IMG/VR virus record: IMGVR_UViG_3300043466_003046
Span: 1-32,108 of that record
Length of the DNA stretch: 32,108 nt
From: a virus
Strand: one strand, 5' to 3'
Position 1 is the first letter of the stretch. The number at the start of each line of letters is the position of its first letter. Under the pieces are notes generated by a model. That model was not told the origin of the DNA. It ran no database searches and saw nothing but the letters and a program-made list of their open reading frames with translations. This document shows, in pieces, positions 11,650 to 20,309 of this stretch. A program made the translations under genes and the position numbers.

Positions 11650-14054
11650 ACTGTAAGGGCTTGGAGTTTTGCGTCTGGGAGGCGTTTGCGGTAGTAGCGC
11701 AGAGAGTTAATCGTGCCTGATGCCTGAGACATAATAGTTAGCGAAATAAGATTAGAATACGGAGTGAATGTAGTGTCCAAAACTCCAAGCGTTCCATTTT
11801 TCACTATTCTTGCGTTATTCAGTTTATACGCTCCAGCAGTTCTTGATATTCTCGACTGTTCTGAGGCAACGATTGAATGTAGAGTGCCATCATTGTTTTG
11901 TAGATAGCTGGATTCCTGCGTCGATGTCTGATTATACACGCTTACCCGCATATAATTGGGCGGGTTGAATACATTCCAGTAACTGGCGGAGTAATCATTG
12001 CCAATCGAGAATAATTGGGTGCTTGATAAAAATGTCCCCTCACTTTGATTATAGAAGTTATTAAAATTACCCCCCGTAATGTTGCACACATCCGTGCCGC
12101 GAGCCAATGTGCCAGTCGTCGTCGGGATGTAGGAGGTGGGGAATGAACCGGCTTCGATCTGCGGTGTGTCGAAGCTAGCGGTTTGACCTACTGCAGTGCC
12201 GAATATAAAAAATGCAATGTTTTTGCCTCCAGTTGCGCCTGTGGGTGTGTAAATTGCCGACACCAAAAACCAACCGTCAATGTTAGGTGTCACTGTATAA
12301 TTCGTAAACTCTGCTGCCCCACCACTTGCCGCCCACTGGTTTGTTGAAAGATTAAAGATTCTTGAGTATTTTGCGTCTACAAGGTCACCAAAACCACAAG
12401 ATGCCACGGTTCCAGCCTTCACTCGCACCGATATCGCATATGCCACGCCAGTCGTTAGTGTCGCGCCCCTAACAATGTAAGTGCTTCCCGTCTCAGATAT
12501 TGTAAGGGTAGTTGCTTGATTAGTTAGACCAATGCCAGTTATTGCAGTTTTGGTGACGCGAACGGCTGTCCAATCATTCAAATTAGTAGAGCTAAACAAA
12601 TTCGTCCTCGCCTCCTCGATCAGCAAGCCACGGCACGCGAATGGAGATGTGGTATTGTGGTCGAAGCGGGGTCCGCGATAGCCGATCCGCCATGATGTGA
12701 ATGTTCCCGTTCCGCTCGCGGTCGTCATGTTGCAAACCAGCGACTGCGCGGCTGCATTGTAACTGGTCACAGTCCCCGTCATGATGTTCGACCCATTCGA
12801 TGCCTCGACCGCATCGCCAACGCGCCAGAGTTGATCCTGTCCGGCGGTCGCATCTAGCACGAATGTTTTGCTCGCTGCGCTGATCGAGTTCGAGGTGGTC
12901 GAGGTATCGATACCGTGGATCAGACCATCGCTGCCGATGTAGGTTGCGCCACTTCCTCGCGTAAAAGTCGGTGTCGGCCCACGACGAGCGGTCAGAGTCT
13001 TGTCGGTGGCAAAGCGCAGATCGAGTGATGGCACGTTGTCAGGGTTGACGTAATCAACGCCGCCAGCGGTCTTTCGGTAGATGTCGCCAGCAGAAATCAA
13101 CGGATCGGCAATAGCCGCCTCCTCGTCGGTGTAGGTGAGCAGCTTGCCGCCGATGTATGGATACAGAGACGCTATTGGGGCTTTCAGCTCATCATTGCCG
13201 TTTAGCTTGCCGACCGCTTGAATCACTGTATCGGTTGCCGCGACCGTGCCAGCACCTGATACGTAGCCAGTCAGCAGGGCGGTAGCACCACTGCTGCCAG
13301 TCGGGCCTTGTGGGCCTTGGATACCTTGTGGGATGGTGAATGCAAGCGACTGGTTAGGCGCATCGCCGCTGATTGTAACAAATGCTTCTGATCCTGCCGC
13401 ACCCGTGGTGGTGCTGGCTACTGAGAGCTGTGTCGCAGGGCCAGTCGCGCCTGTGTTGCCACGCGGAATGGTGAATGCAAGCGACTGGTTAGGCGCAGTG
13501 CCGCTGATTGCAACAGACGCGTCTGATCCCGCCGCACCTGTGGTGGTGCCGGATACCGAAAGCTGTGTTGCAGGGCCAGTCGCGCCTGTGTTGCCACGCG
13601 GAATGGTGAAGTCAAAGACAGCTGCCGAACTTGTTCCGACATTAGTCACTGATGCGCTACTCTCAGCTGCGCCGGTTGTAGTCGTGCCAACAGCGATAGT
13701 AGCTGCTGTGCCTGTATTGCCTGTGTAGCCACGCGGGATGTCGAAGTTAAAAACAGCTGCCGAATTTGTTCCGACATTAGTCACTGATGCGTTACTTCCA
13801 GCTGCGCCAGTTGTAGTCGCGCCAACAGCGATAGTAGCTGCTGTGCCTGTATTGCCTTTAGGCAAGGTCAGATGCAGCAGCTGCGACGGACTCGAACCAG
13901 TAATATTAGCCGCTGCTGGCACGCCAGTTTCGGCAGTTGTGACGTTGCCGATCGCGAGCGTGTTCGCTGGACCCGGCAGGCCTTGCTGCAGCTCAATCTC
14001 GGTGACGAGCTGGCCGCTTGGAGTTTGGACGATGTCGATTTCGTTGATGGGCAT
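11646..14054 (-). CDS. Collagen-like tail fibre with lectin-like C-terminus
   Basis: This 802-residue protein is the probable host-recognition fibre. It has a short N-terminal attachment segment and then about five imperfect 45-residue repeats (residues ~60-250). The repeats are built on RGNTGATGPATQLSV...TTTGAAGS...NQSLAFTIP and end in the collagen-like GPQGPTGSSGATAL. Next come an intermediate domain (YPYIGGKLLTYTDEEAAIAD) and a large beta-rich C-terminal part (~450-760) with LNDWTAVRVTKTAITGIG and PQIEAGSFPTSYIPT, a pattern common in phage carbohydrate-binding fibres. The tail end LRYYRKRLPDAKLQALTV is also typical of fibres. The C-terminal third is AT-rich compared with the repeats, suggesting exchange of the receptor-binding end. 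Confidence 0.88.
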   Translation of the reverse strand: MPINEIDIVQTPSGQLVTEIELQQGLPGPANTLAIGNVTTAETGVPAAANITGSSPSQLLHLTLPKGNTGTAATIAVGATTTGAAGSNASVTNVGTNSAAVFNFDIPRGYTGNTGTAATIAVGTTTTGAAESSASVTNVGTSSAAVFDFTIPRGNTGATGPATQLSVSGTTTGAAGSDASVAISGTAPNQSLAFTIPRGNTGATGPATQLSVASTTTGAAGSEAFVTISGDAPNQSLAFTIPQGIQGPQGPTGSSGATALLTGYVSGAGTVAATDTVIQAVGKLNGNDELKAPIASLYPYIGGKLLTYTDEEAAIADPLISAGDIYRKTAGGVDYVNPDNVPSLDLRFATDKTLTARRGPTPTFTRGSGATYIGSDGLIHGIDTSTTSNSISAASKTFVLDATAGQDQLWRVGDAVEASNGSNIMTGTVTSYNAAAQSLVCNMTTASGTGTFTSWRIGYRGPRFDHNTTSPFACRGLLIEEARTNLFSSTNLNDWTAVRVTKTAITGIGLTNQATTLTISETGSTYIVRGATLTTGVAYAISVRVKAGTVASCGFGDLVDAKYSRIFNLSTNQWAASGGAAEFTNYTVTPNIDGWFLVSAIYTPTGATGGKNIAFFIFGTAVGQTASFDTPQIEAGSFPTSYIPTTTGTLARGTDVCNITGGNFNNFYNQSEGTFLSSTQLFSIGNDYSASYWNVFNPPNYMRVSVYNQTSTQESSYLQNNDGTLHSIVASEQSRISRTAGAYKLNNARIVKNGTLGVLDTTFTPYSNLISLTIMSQASGTINSLRYYRKRLPDAKLQALTV
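13333..13872 (-). repeat. 135-bp tandem repeats in the fibre gene
   Basis: Equivalent points recur at 13333, 13468, 13603 and 13738, exactly 135 bp (45 codons) apart, with a shorter final unit. The two middle copies are nearly identical over long stretches. These repeats encode the collagen-like modules and could expand or contract by recombination. Confidence 0.85.
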
Positions 14055-14060
14055 GGCTTG

Positions 14061-14393
14061 TCAGCGGGGGCTGTAAGGGGTGACGGTGCGATCGATTACG
14101 ACCTTGATCGTTTGACTCCATTGGTCGCGGCTCTCGGGATTCGTGAAGCGGATGTCCATGACATGCGTGCCGGGCTTGAGATCGGCGGTGTCGAAGTCGA
14201 TCGAGACTTTGCCCAGGACGATCGACGCGGCCATGTCGACCGGCGATGACTGACCATTGGGCATGATCGCAGCACCGACCAACCACGACGAATCGAGCGT
14301 GATCGCTGTGCCGTTTTGCTTGGCAGTCGCGAGCAAGGAAAGCCGCTCGCCTTGCGATAATGTGATGGTGCCGGGCATCAAGCCCGGCACCAT
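14061..14393 (-). CDS. Small tail-associated beta-rich protein
   Basis: A protein of about 105-110 residues with an Ig-like or jelly-roll feel: short strands (ITLDSSWLVGAAIMPNG, KVSIDFDTADLKPGTHVMD, KVVIDRTVTP). It probably sits on the tail tip or supports the fibre. The first ATG (14391-14393) lies inside a TTTGACAT element. The ATG at 14376-14378 (MPGTITLS) is 14 nt after that element, like the starts of seven other late genes, and may be the true start, giving 105 residues. Function is inferred from position only. Confidence 0.6.
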   Translation of the reverse strand: MVPGLMPGTITLSQGERLSLLATAKQNGTAITLDSSWLVGAAIMPNGQSSPVDMAASIVLGKVSIDFDTADLKPGTHVMDIRFTNPESRDQWSQTIKVVIDRTVTPYSPR

Positions 14394-14437
14394 GTCAAAT
14401 TTACCAGACGAACTGGCGACTATCCATCAATCGGCAC

Positions 14438-15301
14438 TTAGTCGACGCCGACGATTGTAATTTGCAAAGCCCCAGCAGCGCTTGATGTGAATGTGTAGCT
14501 CGCCTCGTTAAGACCTGGTGCAAAGAGATAGGAGCCATTTCCAAAGATGCTAAACAAGTCATCGCCGCTACCATCGACAACAAAGTTGGATTCGATTGTT
14601 TTGAACAACTGGGCGCTGATTGTCGTGAGTGTTGGGAGGGTGGTGCCTTCAAAGTCGCGGCCATCGCCATCATAGATGAGCACCCCACTCGAAAGAGTAC
14701 CGGCAATCGTGTTTGCGGAAGAGGCAGCCGCAGTAATGCCAGTTGTTCCAGCGTTGATCGCGATGTTCAATGTGGCATCCGATGTTGTATAAAGCGGAAC
14801 CGAAACGCCATCACTTTGCAGTATTTTGACTGGATTCCGGGTAAGAACTACCGATGTCCCCGTGCCGCTGACAGTAAACAAACCGGAAACAGCAGCATCA
14901 TTGGCCAAGGCCGCGCGGAATTTTTCAGCGCAGACGGAAGCGGTGTCGCCACTAAGGAGCGGAACCGAAATCGTTTTGGGTGAACCGGTCATCCCCGCCG
15001 CAGTCACAACAAGATTAGCGTTGGATGATGCGGTTGCGGTCCCGGCTGCGGTTGCGGTTTCAACCTGCGGAGCACCAGCGACCCAAGTCGTAGAGCCAGT
15101 GGTCGAGCCTGTGAAGGGATTCAGTGCAAGCACACCATTTGCTCCTGCGAAAAACGCTTGGAGCGTGTATGCTACATCAGCGGTTGGAAAGGACAGGGTT
15201 TCGTTATTCTGACCGATTTGAACTGACCCACTCGTGTTGGTCGAAGTTGGCGAGGCCTTGGAAGACAAGCCTACTGTAGCGCGTGCGTTGGTGATATTCA
15301 T
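14438..15301 (-). CDS. Tail structural protein, Thr/Ala/Ser-rich
   Basis: The 287-residue protein begins MNITNARATVGLSSKASPTS. It is rich in Thr, Ser, Ala and Gly and beta-like throughout, with few charges. It has no enzymatic motif and fits a virion tail tip or decoration component between the Cys-rich protein and the fibre. A TTTTGACA element lies 16 nt before the ATG, and a short frame ends in TGA overlapping the start (AATGAA). Confidence 0.6.
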   Translation of the reverse strand: MNITNARATVGLSSKASPTSTNTSGSVQIGQNNETLSFPTADVAYTLQAFFAGANGVLALNPFTGSTTGSTTWVAGAPQVETATAAGTATASSNANLVVTAAGMTGSPKTISVPLLSGDTASVCAEKFRAALANDAAVSGLFTVSGTGTSVVLTRNPVKILQSDGVSVPLYTTSDATLNIAINAGTTGITAAASSANTIAGTLSSGVLIYDGDGRDFEGTTLPTLTTISAQLFKTIESNFVVDGSGDDLFSIFGNGSYLFAPGLNEASYTFTSSAAGALQITIVGVD

Positions 15302-15327
15302 TGCAATGCTGGGTTTGTGTCAAAAAC

Positions 15328-15675
15328 TCACCACTTGCCCAGCGGGCATTTCTCCGAGGCCATGCGGAGCTTTGCCTGTGTCGAGCATCCGCACTTGCGG
15401 CAGCGTCCGGTGCCTGCCATGCCGGCAGCGTCCCAGAGATCACAAGCCTTGCAGGTATCCATGCGGCTGGCGAGCGTGTCGGGATCGGTGGAGGTGAAGC
15501 CAGATCGGGCAAATTTAACAATCGATGAGCCGAGGCTTGCCATCATTTGCCCGGTGCTCAGTTCCGGGTTGAGACAGGCAGCACATTGCCCCGGCCACGG
15601 CTTGCCGCCATGCTTGCCGATCGCGCAGGTGTATTGCCCTCGGTCTGCGGATCGGGACTGATGGGGGCAGATCAT
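15328..15675 (-). CDS. Cysteine-rich zinc-ribbon tail-region protein
   Basis: This protein of about 115 residues is dense in Cys: CPHQ, CAIGKHGGKPWPGQCAAC, then CKACDLW...CRKCGCS...KCPLGKW. The final pattern C..C......C..CGC....K....CP.GKW is one I recognise from many phage proteins of unknown role and would bind two zinc ions. The ATG at 15673-15675 overlaps the previous stop (ATGA). An upstream ATG at 15694-15696 (MECCYHF) is an alternative that adds seven residues, with a weak AGGAA before it. It lies among tail-tip genes, so it may be a virion or assembly zinc protein. Confidence 0.65.
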   Translation of the reverse strand: MICPHQSRSADRGQYTCAIGKHGGKPWPGQCAACLNPELSTGQMMASLGSSIVKFARSGFTSTDPDTLASRMDTCKACDLWDAAGMAGTGRCRKCGCSTQAKLRMASEKCPLGKW

Positions 15676-16307
15676 GAAATGGTAACAGCATTCCATGTTC
15701 CTGTTGGTTCGTTTTGCGGGTAGTCTGGGTATTTTCCATCTCCATATGCATAACATGGGCCGCCACCTGAGGTTAGCGAGATAGCAGAAAAACTCCATCC
15801 AATATCGCTGATTTCTAATTCAGCACCACCAGCACCGCACCCATCCGCAATGAATGGAGCACTCCAAGTGCAGCCAGTGCGAATTAAGGTGACGGTATAG
15901 TTTTCGGTTTCGTCGAGTTTCGGCCAAGTCGCGGTATACTGATCCAAAAACAAATCTTTGATTCCGCCCGAAATCAAATGGTCTTTTTCGGTTCTTACTC
16001 CGTTGCGGTAAACCGCCCACTTTTCACCCTCAAGAAAAACGCCATTGCTTGTGTCGCCGTAACTTGTGCCGCTCTTAGATAGCGTAGTGCCAAAGAAATT
16101 GATTGAGTCAGGAAGGTTCGCTGAATCGGCAGTCCATTGGTCAAATGTCGGATTGCCATTCTCATCGATTCCAACCTCGACCGGGTAAGCAGGGTAGGCA
16201 AGACATGAGGAACAGCATTCGCAACTAACCTTGGTTTCGCTGCCGACAACCGAAATGATCACCTTCTTGTTCCCCTGCTCGTCCTCGTTGTATTTGATCG
16301 TAGCCAT
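15672..16307 (-). CDS. Tail-tip region protein with CECCSSC motif
   Basis: A 211-residue protein beginning MATIKYNEDEQGNKKVIISV. It contains a tight Cys cluster, CECCSSC (about residues 29-35), then a beta-rich region with YTATWPKLDETENYTVTLIR and SGGGPCYAYGDGKY. No family is recognised. The spaced strands and Gly turns suggest an extended tail or host-contact protein. It is AT-richer than the head genes. The Cys cluster could bind a metal or form disulphides in the particle. Confidence 0.55.
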   Translation of the reverse strand: MATIKYNEDEQGNKKVIISVVGSETKVSCECCSSCLAYPAYPVEVGIDENGNPTFDQWTADSANLPDSINFFGTTLSKSGTSYGDTSNGVFLEGEKWAVYRNGVRTEKDHLISGGIKDLFLDQYTATWPKLDETENYTVTLIRTGCTWSAPFIADGCGAGGAELEISDIGWSFSAISLTSGGGPCYAYGDGKYPDYPQNEPTGTWNAVTIS

Positions 16308-16310
16308 GGA

Positions 16311-16577
16311 TTAACAGGATTCCGTTCCGATCCATTGGATTTCACCGTCGATGCAGCCGAGCACATGCGTGCCGGATGTTGGGATTTCTGGAAGCTTCAA
16401 TTTCCTTCCTTCATACATTCCTTCGGTTTTGTCCTCGATCCAACCCTCATTCGCATCCAATGCTGCATATGAGAAATTCCTCATCAAATCAAATGCAGAA
16501 ATTCGGTATGGGTAACCTTTGCCATTTGGGCTTGGCGGATTTGTTACCTTTTCTTTGAAATCAATTGGAAGTTTCAT
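16311..16577 (-). CDS. Small tail-region protein, unknown function
   Basis: An 88-residue protein beginning MKLPIDFKEKVTNPPSPNGK and ending in HVLGCIDGEIQWIGTESC. Beta-like elements at the C-terminus (EIPTSGTHVLGCIDGEIQWIG) look like a small tail or fibre attachment domain. No family is recognised. It is separated from its neighbours by only 1 to 3 nt and is probably translated with them. Confidence 0.55.
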   Translation of the reverse strand: MKLPIDFKEKVTNPPSPNGKGYPYRISAFDLMRNFSYAALDANEGWIEDKTEGMYEGRKLKLPEIPTSGTHVLGCIDGEIQWIGTESC

Positions 16578-16578
16578 T

Positions 16579-17304
16579 TTAACTAACTGAAATTTCTAAT
16601 TCTTTAAATACTCCGAAATTTTGGCTATTGATTACTTTTATGACAGGACTTGCCCAAAGAAAACTGTATGAAATTCCTGATCCCCATCGCGTGTTGTAAA
16701 AATTAATTTTGCTGTAATATCTAGTCCTTAAATCACCATTCCAATCAATGTAATTTAGGCTTTTGTAATTAAATTCAATGGATGTGATAACTATTTCATA
16801 ATTATTATCTGTGTTAATAAGATTAAACGGAACAAATAATTGATCATCTAAACCAAGATCTTCGACACTTAATGAGTCCCCATCTTTTATTGCAATAAAT
16901 CCATTTATTATGTTTCGACTATAAAATAAGTTCGTTACATTGAACAGAATATCACCAATAGTCCCCCCGGACGCCATTTGTACCGTCCCAGTAAATACCT
17001 GCTTTCGTATGTTTTGCAAAGTATCCGCAGTTCTACCATAACCCGATGCAATCAATTCACTAAATCCATCACCCCTTCTGTTTTCTTGAACTTCCGGGTA
17101 AATATATAACCCATCAATTGCCGGTTCAAACCCACCGGGAAAATCTTCTTTAATTTTTAAATTAGCCCGATGTGTTGCAATGTTAGGTGTAGAGCATATA
17201 AATGTTTGATCAACGCGAATGAGGCCGCTTGGAAATGTTGAAACTGACCGACCACCTTGCGGGATCAATTCGCCTGCGTTTTTTTCATAAATGATTTGTG
17301 GCAT
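16579..17304 (-). CDS. Tail-tip protein in an AT-rich island
   Basis: This 241-residue beta-rich protein has many Asn, Ile, Tyr and Phe residues (VTNLFYSRNIINGFIAIKDG, YYSKINFYNTRWGSGISYSF). Its position directly after the tape measure is that of distal tail or tip proteins. Codon use and base composition are strongly AT-biased compared with the capsid and tape-measure genes, which suggests transfer from a different pool. The start has an A/C leader (AATCACCACATCACCAA) and no Shine-Dalgarno. Function rests on position. Confidence 0.55.
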   Translation of the reverse strand: MPQIIYEKNAGELIPQGGRSVSTFPSGLIRVDQTFICSTPNIATHRANLKIKEDFPGGFEPAIDGLYIYPEVQENRRGDGFSELIASGYGRTADTLQNIRKQVFTGTVQMASGGTIGDILFNVTNLFYSRNIINGFIAIKDGDSLSVEDLGLDDQLFVPFNLINTDNNYEIVITSIEFNYKSLNYIDWNGDLRTRYYSKINFYNTRWGSGISYSFLWASPVIKVINSQNFGVFKELEISVS

Positions 17305-17322
17305 TTGGTGATGTGGTGATTG

Positions 17323-19464
17323 TTAGTATCCGAGGGCTGACTGCGGGAGTTTGTTGCTGATGGCTTGAACGGTGTTCGCAATCGATTGCACCGCGCTTGC
17401 AAGTGACGCAATCGAATCCTTGCCTTGATCCTTCGGCGTGTCCTTTTTGCCTTCATTTCCCGGCTTCATTTCGTCGTTGCGTTTTTTTCCTTCATCGGCG
17501 GCCTTCTTTTCGGCCTCCTTTCTTTTCTCGTCCTCGCGCTTCTTCATGATCTCATCGCGGAGTTCTTTGTTGTTTTTGCGGAAGGTGTCGATGCCTTCGT
17601 CCTTGGCAATGTCTTTGACCGAGCGGTTGTCTTTGTCTTTGCCGACGCCGCGCATTTCTTGATCGCGCTCCTTGTTGGCGATTTTCTCGTTTTCTCGACG
17701 GGCTGCATCAAACTTTCCTTGATCGACTAGGTCGTCGATTTTCTCCTTCTTCTTCCCGCCCTTGTCGATGTCGTTCTCCTTCTCGGCCTTGTTGATGTCC
17801 TCGGTGATCTGCTGGGACATGGTGAGGGCTTCTTTGACTTTGGCTGCGGCTTGAGTCATTGCACCGGCGCCGTCTTCGAGATCGCCCTTGATGCCGGTCG
17901 TGTCGCTCTTAGCTCCACCGGTTGCTCCGGTGAGTTGCTCACGGAAGTTTTGCCCGGTCTTCTCGAGCTCGCCGAGCTTGTCTTTGACCCGTTGTGATGC
18001 TCCCTCGGCACCGAAAAAGTCGCGGGCTGAAAATTCAATATTGCCGGTGATCTTCTTCCATTCTTCGTCGATCCTGCCAGTGCCATCCTTGAGCTTTTGT
18101 CCGTACTCGTCGGAGACTGCGCCGAGGCCTTTGGACATGCGGTCAATGACGCTGCCGCTGGCGCTGTCGTAGGCATCCTTGAAGGTAAAGCTGCCGTCCT
18201 TGGTTGCAGCCGAAAGGGCGGACCCGAGCTTGCCACGGATGAAGTCGACCGGGTTCTCCATTGCGTTCTTGAAGTCGGTCGCGAAGAAATTGACGATCTT
18301 GTTGAAGGTGTTGCTGAAGAATGTGGCGATCGACTCGATGGCGCGCCCGAAGAACTCTTTGAAGTTGATGATGACCTGGCCGATGTTATCGACAAAGAAC
18401 TTGAGGCCATCGGCAAAGCCTTTGATCAGCGCGCTGCCGAGTTGGCCGATGAGTAATTTCGGGAGGTCGGATGACCAAAATTCCTTTAGAAAGTTTGCGC
18501 CGTTGATGAGTGAGTTGATGTAAAGATTCCCCATCGTGGCGATGTGAGCATACAGCGCTGAGCCAAGCGCATCGACCGCCGTCATCGGTGCTTTGAATGC
18601 GCCGATCAGTAAGTCTGAAATCTTGATGATCTGCTGCCCGAGTTGAGCACCCCAGCTTGCAGCGTCCACGCCGACGAGCATGTTGGTGAACTTTTCGAGC
18701 GCAGGGGTTAGTTTTTCCGAAAGCCCAACGGCGAACTCAAGTGACTTGTTTTTGATGGCCGCGAAATTGTCGCCTATCGCGTCGAAGGCGGCGGCGCTGC
18801 GGTCCATGATGCCTGGCAAGCTGCCGAGCTGACCTTTGGCGCCGTTGATCTCAGACGAAAAGTTGGACAGCATCGGCAGCAACTGGCCGCCGGACTTGCC
18901 GAAAATCTCCATCGCTGTCGCGGCCCGAACCGTGGGATCTTGAATGCCAGCAATCTTGGTGGCAAAGACCTGCATTTGCTCAGTCGGCGTCTTGCCTTGC
19001 AAATCTTGCATCGAGATTCCAAGGCGAGCCATGACCTCTGCCTGCTTGCTCGATTCATCGCCCGCCGTGGTGATGAACTTCTGCAAGCGGTTGATGGTCG
19101 ATCCGACCTTGTCGGCTCCGACGCCTGTGTTGTCGAATGCGCGCTCGAGCACCAGCAACTTGCCTGCGGTCTCGCCGGTGCGGCTGCTTAAATCATTGAG
19201 CCTGCCACCGAGCTCGAGAGCATCGCCGAAGCGATTGACCACCGCCCTCGCTGCATCCGTGGCAGCACCAATGACTTTCATGCCTGCGCCGATTGCAAGA
19301 CCCGCTGCACCTCCGGCGATAGCCATTTTCTTGAATCCGCCATCGAAGCTGCCGCTGGCTTGCTGGGTGCTTTTTTCGAGATTGTTGAGACTGCCTTTGA
19401 TTTTGACGATCGTCGATTCGACGCCATTGTCCTTTGCCCCGAATGTTACGGTCACATCACTCAT
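17323..19464 (-). CDS. Tail tape measure protein
   Basis: The 713-residue protein is the longest in the tail module after the fibre. It has the tape-measure layout: an N-terminal helical head with a glycine-rich segment (AIAGGAAGLAIGAGMKVIGA, residues ~48-70), then conserved KLLVLERAFDNTGVGADKVGS and MQDLQGKTPTEQMQVFATKI. Hydrophobic stretches lie near 320-350, with a long charged coiled-coil tail (KEKIDDLVDQGKFDAARREN...KKRNDEMKPGNEGKKDTPKD). It sets tail length and is ejected with the DNA. It starts by ATGA overlap with the preceding gene, which supports tail-operon order. At about 0.15 nm per residue this implies a tail near 100 nm (rule-of-thumb inference). Confidence 0.88.
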   Translation of the reverse strand: MSDVTVTFGAKDNGVESTIVKIKGSLNNLEKSTQQASGSFDGGFKKMAIAGGAAGLAIGAGMKVIGAATDAARAVVNRFGDALELGGRLNDLSSRTGETAGKLLVLERAFDNTGVGADKVGSTINRLQKFITTAGDESSKQAEVMARLGISMQDLQGKTPTEQMQVFATKIAGIQDPTVRAATAMEIFGKSGGQLLPMLSNFSSEINGAKGQLGSLPGIMDRSAAAFDAIGDNFAAIKNKSLEFAVGLSEKLTPALEKFTNMLVGVDAASWGAQLGQQIIKISDLLIGAFKAPMTAVDALGSALYAHIATMGNLYINSLINGANFLKEFWSSDLPKLLIGQLGSALIKGFADGLKFFVDNIGQVIINFKEFFGRAIESIATFFSNTFNKIVNFFATDFKNAMENPVDFIRGKLGSALSAATKDGSFTFKDAYDSASGSVIDRMSKGLGAVSDEYGQKLKDGTGRIDEEWKKITGNIEFSARDFFGAEGASQRVKDKLGELEKTGQNFREQLTGATGGAKSDTTGIKGDLEDGAGAMTQAAAKVKEALTMSQQITEDINKAEKENDIDKGGKKKEKIDDLVDQGKFDAARRENEKIANKERDQEMRGVGKDKDNRSVKDIAKDEGIDTFRKNNKELRDEIMKKREDEKRKEAEKKAADEGKKRNDEMKPGNEGKKDTPKDQGKDSIASLASAVQSIANTVQAISNKLPQSALGY

Positions 19465-20309
19465 TGCGCGTCTGCCACCTCCTTGGCGATTGATTTTTTG
19501 GCGGCAGATTCACCGCGCTTTGCTTCTTTGATTGCTCGTTGCATGGATTTGATCATCTTGTCCCGTGCGATGCGCATGGCGTCTTTTTCATCATTGGCAC
19601 TCAGCAGTCGGCGAATCCACGGGGTGGTGTTAGTCATGACGAAATTGGGGTTGTCGATGTTTGCCCCGTTGTCATCGACATTCCAGTTGTTGCCACGCTG
19701 GCGTTTAGCGAAAGACGGAATGCCGCGTGCGCCGTCACCACTGAGGCCACCTATCCTGCGCGCGCATTCGGCCCAGCCGCTTTTGGTGTAGCCAATGCGC
19801 TTGATGACTTGCTGAATGTATGTAGAAAGACCGTTTTGGCTGATGTACTTTGCCCCGCGCGGCATGTATGTTCGACCCTTGTTGTCGCGATGCTTGATGT
19901 GCGTCTCCTTGTGTTGACTGTTTCCAGTGATTTGCTGGAGTTTGTCCTCGCTGGTGATCAGGCCGCAGTTGAACATGATCTTGGAGAGAATGTCGTATCT
20001 GTTATCCTTAGCGACTTTCAATAGGCGCTGTTTGATCTTGTCATCTTGAATAGCTCCGTGAATGTAGCTTTCAAAATCATCCTTAGCCTTGACCACCTTT
20101 TTCACATCTTTGGTGACGGTCTTTGAGACCTTAGCAAGCACATCTGGGCCTTTGCTGTTTTTGCTGGTCCAAGGTTGGGTTCGGTTAGCTAGTTCGACAG
20201 CACAAAGCCGAGCGTGAGCCCTTGTGATTTGAGCAAGACCTTTGCCAGTCAAAGCGCTGTACGCCTTGAGTATATCCTCAAGATTGGTGGCCTCGATGGT
20301 CATTGGCAT
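19461..20309 (-). CDS. Tail-module protein between GT and tape measure
   Basis: The 282-residue protein is Lys-rich and helical (VSKTVTKDVKKVVKAKDDFE, then IKQRLLKVAKDN). It has a possible Gly/Arg-rich segment (RRIGGLSGDGARGIPSFAKR) and a basic end. I cannot name a family; position suggests a tail completion or minor tail protein. Two starts are possible: ATG at 20307-20309 or ATG at 20301-20303. The second overlaps the stop of the frameshift product as ATGA and may be preferred. The tape-measure gene overlaps its 3' end. Confidence 0.6.
   Translation of the reverse strand: MPMTIEATNLEDILKAYSALTGKGLAQITRAHARLCAVELANRTQPWTSKNSKGPDVLAKVSKTVTKDVKKVVKAKDDFESYIHGAIQDDKIKQRLLKVAKDNRYDILSKIMFNCGLITSEDKLQQITGNSQHKETHIKHRDNKGRTYMPRGAKYISQNGLSTYIQQVIKRIGYTKSGWAECARRIGGLSGDGARGIPSFAKRQRGNNWNVDDNGANIDNPNFVMTNTTPWIRRLLSANDEKDAMRIARDKMIKSMQRAIKEAKRGESAAKKSIAKEVADAQ

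Noticed and set aside
11646-14054. Diversity-generating retroelement acting on the fibre
   Set aside because: No reverse transcriptase and no template/variable repeat pair with A-biased changes was found.
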